Translations under genes and position numbers: made by a program
NCBI RefSeq assembly: GCF_004802635.2
Contig: NZ_CP046052.1
Span: 3,286,001 to 3,350,000, forward strand
DNA length: 64,000 bases
Reading direction: 5' to 3'
Origin: Methylocystis heyeri
Lineage (GTDB): Bacteria > Pseudomonadota > Alphaproteobacteria > Rhizobiales > Beijerinckiaceae
Shown: in pieces, positions 42,042 through 51,848 of the stretch
Position numbering within the stretch: the stretch's first letter is position 1
Layout: each line of letters opens with the position of its first letter
Notes under the pieces: model-generated
What the model saw: only the letters and a program-made list of their open reading frames with translations
What the model was told of the DNA's origin: nothing
Database searches by the model: none

Positions 42042-43025
42042 ATGCCGACCAAGCTCGCGATAGCTACCGAAGCCTTTCCCATAAGGGGCGTTTTCGCGAT
42101 CTCCCGGGGCGCCAAGACAAAGGCCGAGGTGGTCACGGTCCGGCTGCGCAGACGCGGGGCCGAAGGCTGGGGCGAATGCGTGCCCTATGGGCGCTATGGG
42201 GAAAGCGTCGAAAGCGTGACCGCCGCGATCGAAGGCGTGCGCGCCGCGATCGAAGCCGGCGCCGACCGCGAGGCGGTGCAAAAACTGCTGCCCCCCGGCG
42301 CGGCGCGCAACGCGGTCGATTGCGCCCTGTGGGATCTCGACGCCAAGCTTTCCGGGATTCCGGCGTTTCGCGCCGCCGGTCTCCCCGAACCCAAGCCCTT
42401 GACGACGGCCTATACGCTTTCGGTCGGGGCGCCGGACGAAATGTTCGCCGCGGCCTGCGCCGCCGCGGGTCGCCCCCTGCTGAAAATAAAGCTCGCCGGC
42501 GCCGGCGATCCCGAGCGTCTCGCCGCGGTGCGGGCGGGAGCGCCGGGAGCGCAGCTGATCGTCGACGCCAATGAGGCCTGGCGGGAGGAGAATCTCCTCT
42601 ACAACATGGAGGCCTGCGCAAAAGCCGGGGTCATATTGATCGAACAGCCCCTGCCGGCGGGCGAGGACGCGGGCCTGAGCCGCATGGACCGCATCGTGCC
42701 GGTGTGCGCTGACGAAAGCGCGCATGATCGCGCCGGCCTCGCCGAGTTGCGGAACCGCTACGACGCCGTGAACATCAAGCTCGACAAGACCGGGGGGCTG
42801 ACCGAGGCCCTCGCCGTCGCAGAAAAGGCCAAGGAACTCGGCTTTAAGGTCATGGCCGGCTGCATGGTCGGAAGCTCACTCGCCATGGCGCCCGCCGTCC
42901 TCATCGGACAGCTCGCCGATTTCGTCGATCTCGACGGACCGCTGCTCCTCGCCCGCGACCGGGAGCCGGGCCTGCGCTACGAAGGCTCCGCGGTCTGGCC
43001 GCCGCTTCCCGATCTCTGGGGCTGA
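42042..43025 (+). CDS. dgcA: L-Ala-D/L-Glu (dipeptide) epimerase, enolase superfamily
   Basis: 327 residues from the ATG at 42042 (TTGGAG upstream); the open frame extends further 5' without a site. Metal-dependent epimerase acting on murein-derived dipeptides. Catalytic Lys pair K148-x-K150 (LLKIKLAG), metal ligands Asp175 (VDANEAW), Glu201 (IEQPLP) and Asp224 (CADES), and the second base Lys246 (NIKLDKTGG). GCMVGSSLAM near the end completes the pocket. It is likely used in peptidoglycan recycling. Convergent with the rhodanese gene 10 bases away. Confidence 0.85.
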   Translation: MPTKLAIATEAFPIRGVFAISRGAKTKAEVVTVRLRRRGAEGWGECVPYGRYGESVESVTAAIEGVRAAIEAGADREAVQKLLPPGAARNAVDCALWDLDAKLSGIPAFRAAGLPEPKPLTTAYTLSVGAPDEMFAAACAAAGRPLLKIKLAGAGDPERLAAVRAGAPGAQLIVDANEAWREENLLYNMEACAKAGVILIEQPLPAGEDAGLSRMDRIVPVCADESAHDRAGLAELRNRYDAVNIKLDKTGGLTEALAVAEKAKELGFKVMAGCMVGSSLAMAPAVLIGQLADFVDLDGPLLLARDREPGLRYEGSAVWPPLPDLWG

Positions 43026-43035
43026 CGCCGGAAAG

Positions 43036-43371
43036 TCAGAGCCCTTTTTCGACCTCGAGATTGGCGCCGAGCCAGCCGAGAATGCCGCCGCCGAAATGGG
43101 TGTCGAGGTCGCGCCGGCCCGCGAGCCGCGCCATCTCCATCGCAGAGACCGAACGGCGCCCCGAGCGACAATAGATGATCACTTTCTTGCCCTCGGGCGC
43201 GACCGGGATTTTGGCGGGGTCGAATTTCGACAGCGGGTTGAACTGGGCCCCCTTGATATGGCCGGAGGCGTATTCGTCGGCCTCGCGCACGTCGACGAGG
43301 ATGAGGGAGCCGTTTTCGACGCCCTGTTTGAGATCGTCGAGGTTGATGTCGTTGAAAGGGAAGGAAGTCAT
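43036..43371 (-). CDS. single-domain rhodanese-like sulfurtransferase
   Basis: 111 residues from the ATG at 43371. Typical single rhodanese domain: LILVDVREADEYASGHIKGA (23-42) and active-site Cys68 in YCRSGRRS. The active loop is six residues (C-R-S-G-R-R), as in thiosulfate-type sulfurtransferases. Cytoplasmic, no signal peptide. It probably carries persulfide sulfur, with the physiological donor unknown. Confidence 0.88.
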   Translation of the reverse strand: MTSFPFNDINLDDLKQGVENGSLILVDVREADEYASGHIKGAQFNPLSKFDPAKIPVAPEGKKVIIYCRSGRRSVSAMEMARLAGRRDLDTHFGGGILGWLGANLEVEKGL

Positions 43372-43475
43372 CTGGCGGGTCCTGCAAGGTGAAACTCCAG
43401 ACTTGCCATGGGAGGAGTCTGTTGTCCAGAAAATGGGGCCGGGGCGGCAGGGGCTGGAATTGAGAAAGCCACGCC

Positions 43476-44006
43476 TCACGCACGCGACGCCGAGAGATAA
43501 GCGTTCATCTTCGCGACGACTTCTTCGGTCGGCGCGTCGATGAACTGGGCGGGGATGGCCAACGGGGTTCCGAACTGCTTTCGGTTTGTGAACCGGGCGT
43601 TTTGACAGAACGGGTTCGTCACGAAACGGAGCATCGCCGCATCTTTTGCAAAGACGACGATGAAGGGTGTCTTCTGGTCGAAGAACCCGTGCTTTCCGAC
43701 GCCGAGTTCGACGCGCTCGACCGCCGACCAGGGCAGGAAACCCGCCTTGTCCGGGCTGTCGTCGAAAAACCCGTCGGCGTCGACGATCAGGCAGGGAGCG
43801 CGCCGCGCCAATCGCAGGACATAGAGGGTTGCGGCGAAAACGAACGCCGGCGCCGTGAAGGCGGCGATGAAGACCGGTTTTGGGATCAAGCCGGCGCTTG
43901 GACGAGGCCACCAAACAATGACGGCGGCGCAGACGGCGATGCAGGCTGCTGCGAGGCCAAGCTGAGCGAGAACCACAATCCTGTTTGGGCGCAAGACCAG
44001 CGACAT
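43476..44006 (-). CDS. STM3941-family membrane protein
   Basis: 176 residues from the ATG at 44006; an upstream TTG at 44042 is in frame but less likely. Two transmembrane helices at the N-terminus (about 11-35 and 42-64) are followed by a soluble PH-like domain with ADGFFDDSPDKAGFLPWSAVERVELGVG and a C-terminal AQFIDAPTEEVVAKMNAYL helix. The overall architecture matches the STM3941 family, whose role is unknown. The next gene on the strand (44085) is also uncharacterised and 78 bases away. Confidence 0.65.
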   Translation of the reverse strand: MSLVLRPNRIVVLAQLGLAAACIAVCAAVIVWWPRPSAGLIPKPVFIAAFTAPAFVFAATLYVLRLARRAPCLIVDADGFFDDSPDKAGFLPWSAVERVELGVGKHGFFDQKTPFIVVFAKDAAMLRFVTNPFCQNARFTNRKQFGTPLAIPAQFIDAPTEEVVAKMNAYLSASRA

Positions 44007-44084
44007 GATCGAGGATCCGAAATAGACGGTGCGTCGGTCCAAAGCTCGCGCCTATAGAATTGTTCTCGAACGGCGCGGAAAAAT

Positions 44085-44945
44085 CTACGATACCCACTCG
44101 GGCGGAAAACGCACGAGAAAGCCCGTTCCTGCCTCGTGATCTTCTTCTTCCAGGCTGCTCGGATCCAGGCTCCAGAGAGCCGCCAGGCGCAGAAGATCTA
44201 TTTCATCGGGCGTCGCGTAGGGTACAAGCTTTCTTGTTTCGGCGTGGGATAATCCCTGTTGCTGCAAGGCTTCGCGGCGCTCTTCGCGCGCCTCCTCCTC
44301 CGAAAAGAGCGCGTCGTTCACTTCCGAAAGGGGGAGGGCGGAGAGATCGGCGAACTGCAACTGCGCTTCCTCGGGGGTTTGCGCCCCGACATTTTCCCAA
44401 CATTCTGAATCATTGAAGGCGGAGGCACGGAAGACTTTCCCGTCGATGGCCCGCATCCAGGCCACGAAGCCCGTGACACGGTAGCTGCCGAAGAATTGAA
44501 CGTCGCTGAAATGGGGGAGGAGACGTCCGATCAGGGCGTCGAATTTTCGTCCTGTTCCGTCGAGCCACTCCGAGCCTCTCGCCGGATGCGGCATCCAGAT
44601 CCCGCCGGCGATGAAGACCCATCGGTCTAACGGGGGTGAGATAAACACCCAGTGTTCACGTCCGGCCGCAAGATGTAGGCCCGTCGCCCAATTGGCTGGC
44701 TTTGAGTCGGCAAAGCCGAGCGCCTTCAGGACGGCTTCCGGCGTGGCGTCGCGAATGGCGAACCACATCATCTTGAAGCCGAATGCGACAGGCCTATCGG
44801 GCGTCGCGTCGATCAAATCTTCCGCCTTTTGGGCCGGCGGCTCGGGCACCACCGGCCGCGGCTCGGGGTCGGCGCGCGTATGTGGCGGATGGGAAGGGGG
44901 GCTGCGGCCGAGAAGGAGCGAAACGACCGAACGGAATTTGATCAA
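44085..44945 (-). CDS. uncharacterised protein of about 286 residues
   Basis: 286 residues from a TTG at 44945, with GAGGA five to six bases upstream. A Pro-rich linker (about 17-41) precedes a globular domain (about 50-190) containing GLHLAAGREHWVFISPPLDRWVFIAGG and YRVTGFVAWMRAIDGKVFRASAF. Then follows a charged helix rich in Glu and Arg (EEEAREERREALQQQG) and a C-terminal PSSLEEEDHEAGTGFLVRF. No membrane segment. The FIxPPxDxWVFIAG pattern recalls immunity- or SMI1-like domains, but I could not place it in a family. Function unknown. Confidence 0.6.
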   Translation of the reverse strand: MIKFRSVVSLLLGRSPPSHPPHTRADPEPRPVVPEPPAQKAEDLIDATPDRPVAFGFKMMWFAIRDATPEAVLKALGFADSKPANWATGLHLAAGREHWVFISPPLDRWVFIAGGIWMPHPARGSEWLDGTGRKFDALIGRLLPHFSDVQFFGSYRVTGFVAWMRAIDGKVFRASAFNDSECWENVGAQTPEEAQLQFADLSALPLSEVNDALFSEEEAREERREALQQQGLSHAETRKLVPYATPDEIDLLRLAALWSLDPSSLEEEDHEAGTGFLVRFPPEWVS

Positions 44946-44976
44946 TCGATCCTCGCTCTATGTCGGTATTTGGAGC

Positions 44977-46296
<1,320 letters not shown>

Positions 46297-46322
46297 CGTC
46301 GTTTCGGCGTGGCCGCATCGGC

Positions 46323-46985
46323 TCAGAGTTCCTCGGAGGGCTTCCGAAGGGGTGAAAAACTCATGCGGTGATAAGGAGTTGGACCGAACTTCTCGATCGC
46401 CGAGAGATGACGCGGAACCCCGTAACCGGCGTTTTCCGCGAAGCCATATTCGGGGTGTCGCTCCGCCAATCGACGCATCATGGCGTCCCTCATCACTTTT
46501 GCGACGATGGACGCCGCGGCGATCGATAAAGAAATGGCGTCGCCCTTGACGATGGCTTCGCCCCGGCAGGGAAGATCGGGAAGAAACCGTCCGTCGACCA
46601 GCGCGTAGGCGGGCCGGACCGAGAGGCCGGCAGCGGCCCGCGTCATCGCCAGCAAGGCCGCCCTGCGGATGTTGAGCGCGTCTATTTCGGCTGCGGTTGC
46701 AAAGGCGAAGGACACCGAAAGGGCGCTTTCACAGATCAGAGCGAAGGCGGTTTCTCGCGCTTTGGCGGTCAATGCTTTGGAATCATTGACCCCTTGCGGA
46801 GGTTGGTCCGGGTTCAAAATGACGGCCGCCGCGCAGACCGGGCCCGCGAGCGGCCCGCAGCCGACTTCGTCGATGCCTGCGAGCGGCCATAATCCCCTGC
46901 CGCGAAAACGGCTGTCGTGGGAGAAATCGAGTTCCGTTTTCCTTGGGCCGCTCAATGTCGCAAATCCTGGCTCGAACCTTTTCAT
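46323..46985 (-). CDS. rnhB: ribonuclease HII
   Basis: 220 residues. Cleaves the RNA strand of RNA-DNA hybrids and single ribonucleotides in DNA. Metal-binding acidic residues are visible at Asp39-Glu40 (GIDEVG), the Asp in YALVDGR, and Glu in ERHPEYGF. The normally invariant GRG of 'DExGRGPLAGPV' is GCG here (Cys43); this arginine contacts the ribonucleotide. KGDAISLSIAAASIVAKVMRD is well conserved. In alphaproteobacteria it commonly neighbours ccrM, as here. Confidence 0.92.
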   Translation of the reverse strand: MKRFEPGFATLSGPRKTELDFSHDSRFRGRGLWPLAGIDEVGCGPLAGPVCAAAVILNPDQPPQGVNDSKALTAKARETAFALICESALSVSFAFATAAEIDALNIRRAALLAMTRAAAGLSVRPAYALVDGRFLPDLPCRGEAIVKGDAISLSIAAASIVAKVMRDAMMRRLAERHPEYGFAENAGYGVPRHLSAIEKFGPTPYHRMSFSPLRKPSEEL

Positions 46986-47037
46986 GAGGTTAAGCCGCCC
47001 CGGCGAGCCGGCGCAACGGCGCTTCTTCCCGCCCAGG

Positions 47038-48213
47038 TCAAAACAGCGAAAGCTGTTCGCCTTCGCGCCTGGGCCTCTGGAACAGATCGCAGCGCAGACG
47101 TGTCGCGCCGAAGCCGAGACGGGAAGCCGCGACCTCGAACCTGCGGCCGATCATCCAGGCATAAGGGCCCTCGCCCTTCAGGCGGCTCTCGAACGCGGCG
47201 TCATAGAGCTTGCCGTCTCTGGTGGAGCGGATCAGCGAAAGCACATGGCGCGCCTTATCCGGGTAATGCGCGACGAGCCATTCGGTGAATATCTCCCTCA
47301 CTTCGAGCGGCAGGCGCAGCATCACATAGCCGGCCTCCCGCGCGCCCGCGGCATGGGCTCGGGTCAATATAGTCTCGATTTCGGGATCGTTGATCCCCGG
47401 AATGATGGGAGCCACCATGACCGCCGTGGGAATTCCGGCGGCGCTGAGCTTTTCTATCGTTTCCAGCCGGAGTCGCGGCGAAGCGGCGCGGGGCTCCATC
47501 TTGCGCGCGAGCGCGCCGTCGAGCGTCGTAATGGAGATCGCGACCTTGGCGAGGCCCTTGCGCGCCATGGGCGCCAGAATGTCGATGTCCCGCGTCACCA
47601 GCGCCGATTTGGTGACGATGCCGACAGGGTGATCGGCGCGCTGCAGCGTCTCCAGCACGCCGCGCATGACGCGGAAGCGTTTTTCGGTCGGCTGGTAGGG
47701 ATCGGTGTTGGTTCCGATGGCGATGGTCTTCGGCGCATAGCCCGGCGCGGAAAGCTCGCGCTCCAGAAGCTGCGCCGCGCCTTCCTTCACGAAAATCTCG
47801 GTCTCGAAATCGAGACCGGGAGAGCAGCCCATATAGGCGTGGGTCGGACGCGCGAAACAATAAACGCAGCCGTGTTCGCAGCCCCGGTAGGGGTTGATCG
47901 AACGGTCGAAGGCGATATCCGGGGAATCGTTGCGGGTGATGACGCTGCGCGGGCGTTCGATATGGATGTTGGTCTTTAAGGGATCGAGAGTCTCCAGCGA
48001 ACCCCAGCCGTCGTCGATCTGCTCCCGGACGCTGGGCTCGTAGCGGCCGCTCCGCTTCGAGATCGCGCCGCGCCCGCGACGGCGCTCGGCTGCGACGACA
48101 TCCGCCGCGACGATTTCGGGCGCGGACGAAGAAGATTCCCGCGACCGGCGCGCAGACCTGCCGTCCGGCGCCCGAGAGGCCGCATGATTTACGGAACTTT
48201 CGAGAGCGCTCAT
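47038..48213 (-). CDS. PA0069-family radical SAM protein (SplB-like)
   Basis: 391 residues. The radical SAM cluster motif is C-x3-C-x2-C at Cys112, Cys116 and Cys119 (GCEHGCVYCFARPTH), with the SPL-related GTNTDPYQPTEKR and GIVTKSALVTRDIDIL further on. The N-terminal 70 residues are basic and poorly conserved. Proteins of this group resemble spore photoproduct lyase but their substrate is not established. P. aeruginosa PA0069 is a known member of the LexA regulon, and a double LexA-type operator lies upstream of this gene, pointing to DNA-damage induction. Confidence 0.85.
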   Translation of the reverse strand: MSALESSVNHAASRAPDGRSARRSRESSSSAPEIVAADVVAAERRRGRGAISKRSGRYEPSVREQIDDGWGSLETLDPLKTNIHIERPRSVITRNDSPDIAFDRSINPYRGCEHGCVYCFARPTHAYMGCSPGLDFETEIFVKEGAAQLLERELSAPGYAPKTIAIGTNTDPYQPTEKRFRVMRGVLETLQRADHPVGIVTKSALVTRDIDILAPMARKGLAKVAISITTLDGALARKMEPRAASPRLRLETIEKLSAAGIPTAVMVAPIIPGINDPEIETILTRAHAAGAREAGYVMLRLPLEVREIFTEWLVAHYPDKARHVLSLIRSTRDGKLYDAAFESRLKGEGPYAWMIGRRFEVAASRLGFGATRLRCDLFQRPRREGEQLSLF

Positions 48214-48366
48214 CGCGACGCCGCCTCCTCAACCCCGTTGCCGTTCTTGACGCCCGGCTTGCGGCCCGAAGCCACGCCGCGGGGACCGCCACGGCGGACC
48301 CGGGCCGCAAGCCGAACTAACCTACGCGCACACCGCTCACGCACGACGACGGTTAACCGCCTGACA

Positions 48367-48400
48367 GAACATACACCGAACAAAAGAACATTTAGCGAAC
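48367..48400 (-). promoter_or_regulatory. tandem alphaproteobacterial LexA (SOS) boxes
   Basis: On the minus strand: GTTC-N7-GTTC-N4-GTTC-N7-GTTC. The four GAAC half-sites on the plus strand are at 48367-48370, 48378-48381, 48386-48389 and 48397-48400. GTTC-N7-GTTC is the established LexA site of alphaproteobacteria, and two complete sites in 34 bases are very unlikely by chance. They lie 154 bases upstream of the radical SAM start codon in the 336-base gap 48214-48549, in which I see no other feature. Confidence 0.85.
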
Positions 48401-48549
48401 AGTTTCGGCGCTGTCAACAGCTTGGCGCCGTCGAGCGGGGGCCGAAGCGCCTTGGAGGACGGACGAAATTTCACGGGCGCGCCAAGCCACGCCCGGCCGA
48501 TCAGGCTCTGTGGGAGTATGTCTAGTGAAAAAGCGGCCTATCCGCCGAC

Positions 48550-49017
48550 TCAGGCCGCCGGCGGGGTTTCGGTGGGCTTGGCCGCGGCGCGCCGGCGCCT
48601 CGGCTTGCGCACGCCTATGCTTTTCCATTCATTGGGCGCGAGGTCTATGGTCCGGGGCCCTCTGCGCGGGTCGGGGCGCAGACGCCGGGCGATGTCGGCG
48701 CGAATCGAGGGCGCCTTGAGCGCGAGGCCGACGAGATCGGAGGCGAAGCCGGGCAGGATCAGCAGCAGCGAACCGAGCGCCTGCAATCCGCCGTCCATCA
48801 TATTGGGGCTCGCGCCGGGCTTGGTTTCGCTCTTGCCCATCCTGCGGCGCAGATATTCGATCAAGCGCTTGATATCGAGCAGGCCGAGCAGGGTCGTGCC
48901 GGCGCCGAGGGCGATCGCCGCCAGCAGTCCGAGGATTTGCACCACCAGCACGAAGGCGACGACTTCGATAAAGAGCCATCCGCCTACCGCATAGGCGACG
49001 ATTTTCGACCTGTTCAC
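48550..49017 (-). CDS. fxsA: FxsA family membrane protein
   Basis: About 155 residues if it starts at the GTG at 49017; a TTG at 49026 or start further upstream near GGAGG (49038-49042) cannot be excluded. FxsA-type: two or three hydrophobic segments (WLFIEVVAFVLVVQILGLLAAIAL, GSLLLILPGFASDLVGLAL), GTTLLGLLDIKRL, and a basic Pro-rich tail. FxsA proteins are inner-membrane proteins named for suppression of phage exclusion. It is divergent from timA. In many alphaproteobacteria fxsA, timA, mltA and smr sit together, as here. Confidence 0.82.
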   Translation of the reverse strand: MNRSKIVAYAVGGWLFIEVVAFVLVVQILGLLAAIALGAGTTLLGLLDIKRLIEYLRRRMGKSETKPGASPNMMDGGLQALGSLLLILPGFASDLVGLALKAPSIRADIARRLRPDPRRGPRTIDLAPNEWKSIGVRKPRRRRAAAKPTETPPAA

Positions 49018-49135
49018 GCGTGTCAATCGTTTCAGCGAGCCTCCGCCAGCTTCCCGTCGAATAGATCGGCATTGATTCGTGACTTGCAACTACCGACATG
49101 CTACCGCAAAATCCCAACCCGAGGGAGTGACCTCT

Positions 49136-49828
49136 TTGCCCAACGACGGATCCTTCGACCCTTCCCTCCTCGTCTTCGCGGCGCTTGCGGTGTTTGTGAT
49201 CTGGAAGCTGCGCTCGGTGCTCGGCATGCGCTCGGACCGCGACTCGGCGGAGCCCAGCCGCTTCCAGCCGCTCGGCGCTCCTTCTCGCAACCCGCAGTTC
49301 GAGCCGCGGCCGGCGGGCGCCGCCGCATCCGCCGAGAACGCCGACCGCTGGCGGGGCATGGCCGAGAAGGGCGGCGAGGCCTGGAACGGACTGGAGGCGA
49401 TCGCCGCCGCAGACCCCGGATTTTCCGGTCCCGCCTTCATGGAAGGGGCCCGCAAAGCCTATGAAATGGTCGTTCACGCCTTCGCCGTCGGCGATCGGGA
49501 CACGTTGCGCCGCCTGCTTTCCGACGAGGTCTGCAATAATTTCCTGGTCGAGATAAACTCCCGCGAAGCCCGGGGAGAAACGATGGAGTCCGTGCTGGTC
49601 TCGATCGACCAGGCGAGCGTCGAAGACGCGCGCGCGCTGCCCCGCTCCAACAGCATAACGGTGCGCTTTTCCAGCAAACTCATCACGGCCCGCAAGAACA
49701 AGGACGGCGCGGTCATCGAGGGCGATCTCGAGCGCGCCGCGCCGATCGTCGACCTGTGGACGTTCGCGCGCGACCCGGGAAGCCGCGACCCCAATTGGAA
49801 GCTCGTCGCGACCGAAGCCGCGCGCTGA
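49136..49828 (+). CDS. timA: TimA/Tim44-like putative adaptor protein
   Basis: 230 residues from the TTG at 49136; GAGGGAG seven bases upstream decides this start over an in-frame ATG at 49079. A single N-terminal transmembrane helix (about 8-25) is followed by a variable linker and a Tim44-like domain (about 75-230) containing FMEGARKAYEMVVHAFAVGDRDTLRRLLSDEV and the C-terminal VDLWTFARDPGSRDPNWKLVATE. This alphaproteobacterial relative of mitochondrial Tim44 is thought to act at the membrane. The mltA start follows 3 bases later. Confidence 0.9.
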   Translation: MPNDGSFDPSLLVFAALAVFVIWKLRSVLGMRSDRDSAEPSRFQPLGAPSRNPQFEPRPAGAAASAENADRWRGMAEKGGEAWNGLEAIAAADPGFSGPAFMEGARKAYEMVVHAFAVGDRDTLRRLLSDEVCNNFLVEINSREARGETMESVLVSIDQASVEDARALPRSNSITVRFSSKLITARKNKDGAVIEGDLERAAPIVDLWTFARDPGSRDPNWKLVATEAAR

Positions 49829-49831
49829 CCC

Positions 49832-50923
49832 GTGAAGCCGCCTCCCTGGGTCGACGGCGAGCCCCTGCCCTTCGCCGCGCTCGAAGGGTTCGAAAACGAC
49901 GATCTCGATTGCGCCTTTGAGACATTCCTGCGCTCGGCGAAGATCCACCTGGAGGGCGCGCCGGAGCTGCGGCCCGCGCTGGCCCCTCCCCCGAGCCTCT
50001 TGGCGGCCTCCCGCGCCGCCCTGTCTCACAAAGGCGACGCCCGCGGGTTCTTCACGGACTGGTTCGCCCCTTTCCGCGTGAAGGGAGACGGTTTCCTCAC
50101 CGGCTATTACGAGGTCGAGGTCGAGGCGCGCCGCTCCCGAGAGCCCGGTTTCGCCACCCCGGTCCTGCCGCGTCCGCGCGACCTCGAGACCCTCAACGAA
50201 GCGCCGCTCCTTTCCTCCGGCGTCGCCCTCACCAGCGCCCGACGGCGTTCCGACGGCCGGCTGGAGCCGTTCGAGGAGCGAAGCGAAATCGAACAATCCG
50301 ACCCTTCGCGCTTTGGCGAGCCGATCGCCTGGCTGCGCGATCCGGTCGAGCTTTTCCTCATCCAGGTGCAGGGCTCCGCGCGGCTGCGCTTCCCGGACGG
50401 CCCGGCGGCGGCGCTGACCTATGACGGGCGCAACGGCCATCCCTATTCCTCGGTCGGACGCCTTCTGATCGAGCGCGGCGCCGTGCCGGCCGAGCGCATG
50501 TCGCTCGAAACGCTCAAGGAGGCCCTGAGGAGGCTGGGCCAGAAGCCGGGAGAAGAAGGCCGACTGCTCATGCAGCAGAACAAATCCTATGTCTTCTTTC
50601 GGCTCGACACGTCTTCCGAACGCGCTCTCGGTCCCATCGGCGGCCAGGGCGCGCCGCTGGTCCCGCTGCGCTCCATAGCGGTGGACCGCGGGCTTTGGCC
50701 TTACGGCCTGCCGTTTTTCATTCGCGCGACGGTTCCCTGGGAGGGCGGGACGCCGACCGCCTTTGCGCGGCTGATGATCGCGCAGGACACCGGTTCGGCG
50801 ATTCTGGGCCCGGCCCGCGCCGACCTTTATTTCGGGACCGGCCCTCACGCCGGGAGCCTTGCGGGCGGCCTGCGCCATGGCGCCGAATTCACCGCGCTTC
50901 TGCCGCTCGCGCACCCCGCGTAA
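49832..50923 (+). CDS. mltA: membrane-bound lytic transglycosylase A family
   Basis: 363 residues from a GTG at 49832. It cuts the glycan strands of peptidoglycan, forming 1,6-anhydromuramic acid ends. The MltA domain (about 80-235) has GDGFLTGYYEVEVEARR, FLIQVQGSARLRF and YDGRNGHPYSS. The C-terminal 3D domain (about 265-355) has the Asp residues of SIAVDRGLWPYG, IAQDTGSAI and ARADLYFG. No ribosome site is visible, so translation probably couples to timA, which ends 3 bases earlier. No clear signal peptide or lipobox, as in other short alphaproteobacterial forms. Confidence 0.88.
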   Translation: MKPPPWVDGEPLPFAALEGFENDDLDCAFETFLRSAKIHLEGAPELRPALAPPPSLLAASRAALSHKGDARGFFTDWFAPFRVKGDGFLTGYYEVEVEARRSREPGFATPVLPRPRDLETLNEAPLLSSGVALTSARRRSDGRLEPFEERSEIEQSDPSRFGEPIAWLRDPVELFLIQVQGSARLRFPDGPAAALTYDGRNGHPYSSVGRLLIERGAVPAERMSLETLKEALRRLGQKPGEEGRLLMQQNKSYVFFRLDTSSERALGPIGGQGAPLVPLRSIAVDRGLWPYGLPFFIRATVPWEGGTPTAFARLMIAQDTGSAILGPARADLYFGTGPHAGSLAGGLRHGAEFTALLPLAHPA

Positions 50924-51030
50924 AATTGAAGCGGGCTCGCGCAGCGCGCGCCAATTTACGAATGCGGCGCGATTCTTTATCGCTCGGATGGAGTGTTGGA
51001 GCGGAAAGGGCGCCAGTCGCGGAAATCTTC

Positions 51031-51609
51031 ATGACCGAGCAGACAAAAACCTACTCGCGCCTCAAGACGCCTACCGCCCAGGATCTGGAGCTATGGTCGG
51101 CGGTGACCGCGGACGTCCGCCCTTTTCGCGCAAGGCCCACGCAGCAAAAGCCCAAGGCCCCGGCGCAGCCGGCGGAGCCCCGCCCGATCGCGACGCTCAT
51201 AGCGCATCGGGACGCGCCGCCCGCGCCCCGCTCCGCGCCGCCCCTGACCGACATCGACTATCAGACCCGCAAGAAAATCCGACGCGGCCGGCTGGATGTG
51301 GACGCCAAACTCGATCTGCACGGCATGCGCCAGGAGGAAGCCCACAATACGCTGGTCGCCTTCCTGCGCCGCGCCCAATCGAACGGAGCCAAAGTGGCGA
51401 TCGTCGTGACCGGAAAGGGCCGCTCCAACGACGAGGGCGGCGTCCTGCGGCGCATGACCCCGCTTTGGCTGCAAGCGCCCAACCTGCGCGATGTGGTGGT
51501 GGGATTTGGCGAAGCGTCGCGCAACCACGGCGGCGAAGGCGCGCTTTATGTGCGTATCCGCAGATTGGAGAAGGGGCGCAAGGCCCTTGCCGACACATTT
51601 CGGCGATAG
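51031..51609 (+). CDS. Smr/MutS2-type nuclease domain protein
   Basis: 192 residues from the ATG at 51031, with GGAA upstream. The disordered N-terminal part (about 1-85, Pro/Ala-rich) precedes an Smr domain (about 98-175) with the conserved LDLHGM (metal/DNA-binding) and TGKGRSNDEGG...LRRMTPLWL. Stand-alone Smr proteins nick DNA or RNA and have been linked to recombination control and ribosome rescue. It lies after timA-mltA on the same strand, the standard order in Rhizobiales. Confidence 0.87.
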   Translation: MTEQTKTYSRLKTPTAQDLELWSAVTADVRPFRARPTQQKPKAPAQPAEPRPIATLIAHRDAPPAPRSAPPLTDIDYQTRKKIRRGRLDVDAKLDLHGMRQEEAHNTLVAFLRRAQSNGAKVAIVVTGKGRSNDEGGVLRRMTPLWLQAPNLRDVVVGFGEASRNHGGEGALYVRIRRLEKGRKALADTFRR

Positions 51610-51713
51610 AGAACGCTCCCAAAAGAATCGCTCTTACACTGTCTGCATCGCTGCACGCCCTCCGCGTTCAGGCTCAGGCGCCTAAAGGCGAATCAGGCTT
51701 CTCCGGGGTCAAA

Positions 51714-51833
51714 TGAAATCCGCTCGATTGGAGCGGCGTTTCATATGCGTTCGCCGCAAAAATCGATGCAGATCGGTGATTTTTCGCGACGTTCGCTTCT
51801 GCGGATCGCGAAGCGATCTCGCGGAAGCCGTAT
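51714..51833 (-). repeat. dispersed palindromic repeat family A, copy 2
   Basis: Inverse of 738-857, about 91 percent identical by eye. It lies in the 239-base gap between the convergent smr and hemY genes, next to the hemY stop codon. Like copy 1, it sits at the 3' end of a minus-strand gene. Confidence 0.85.
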
Positions 51834-51848
51834 CGAAGCCGCGCAGCC

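Noticed and set aside
48184-48525. 113-codon plus-strand frame spanning the LexA boxes
   Set aside because: Contains the operators, starts inside the radical SAM gene, and has no ribosome site.
48629-50914. 761-codon minus-strand frame
   Set aside because: Antisense to timA and mltA, and overlapping fxsA in another frame; low-complexity composition.
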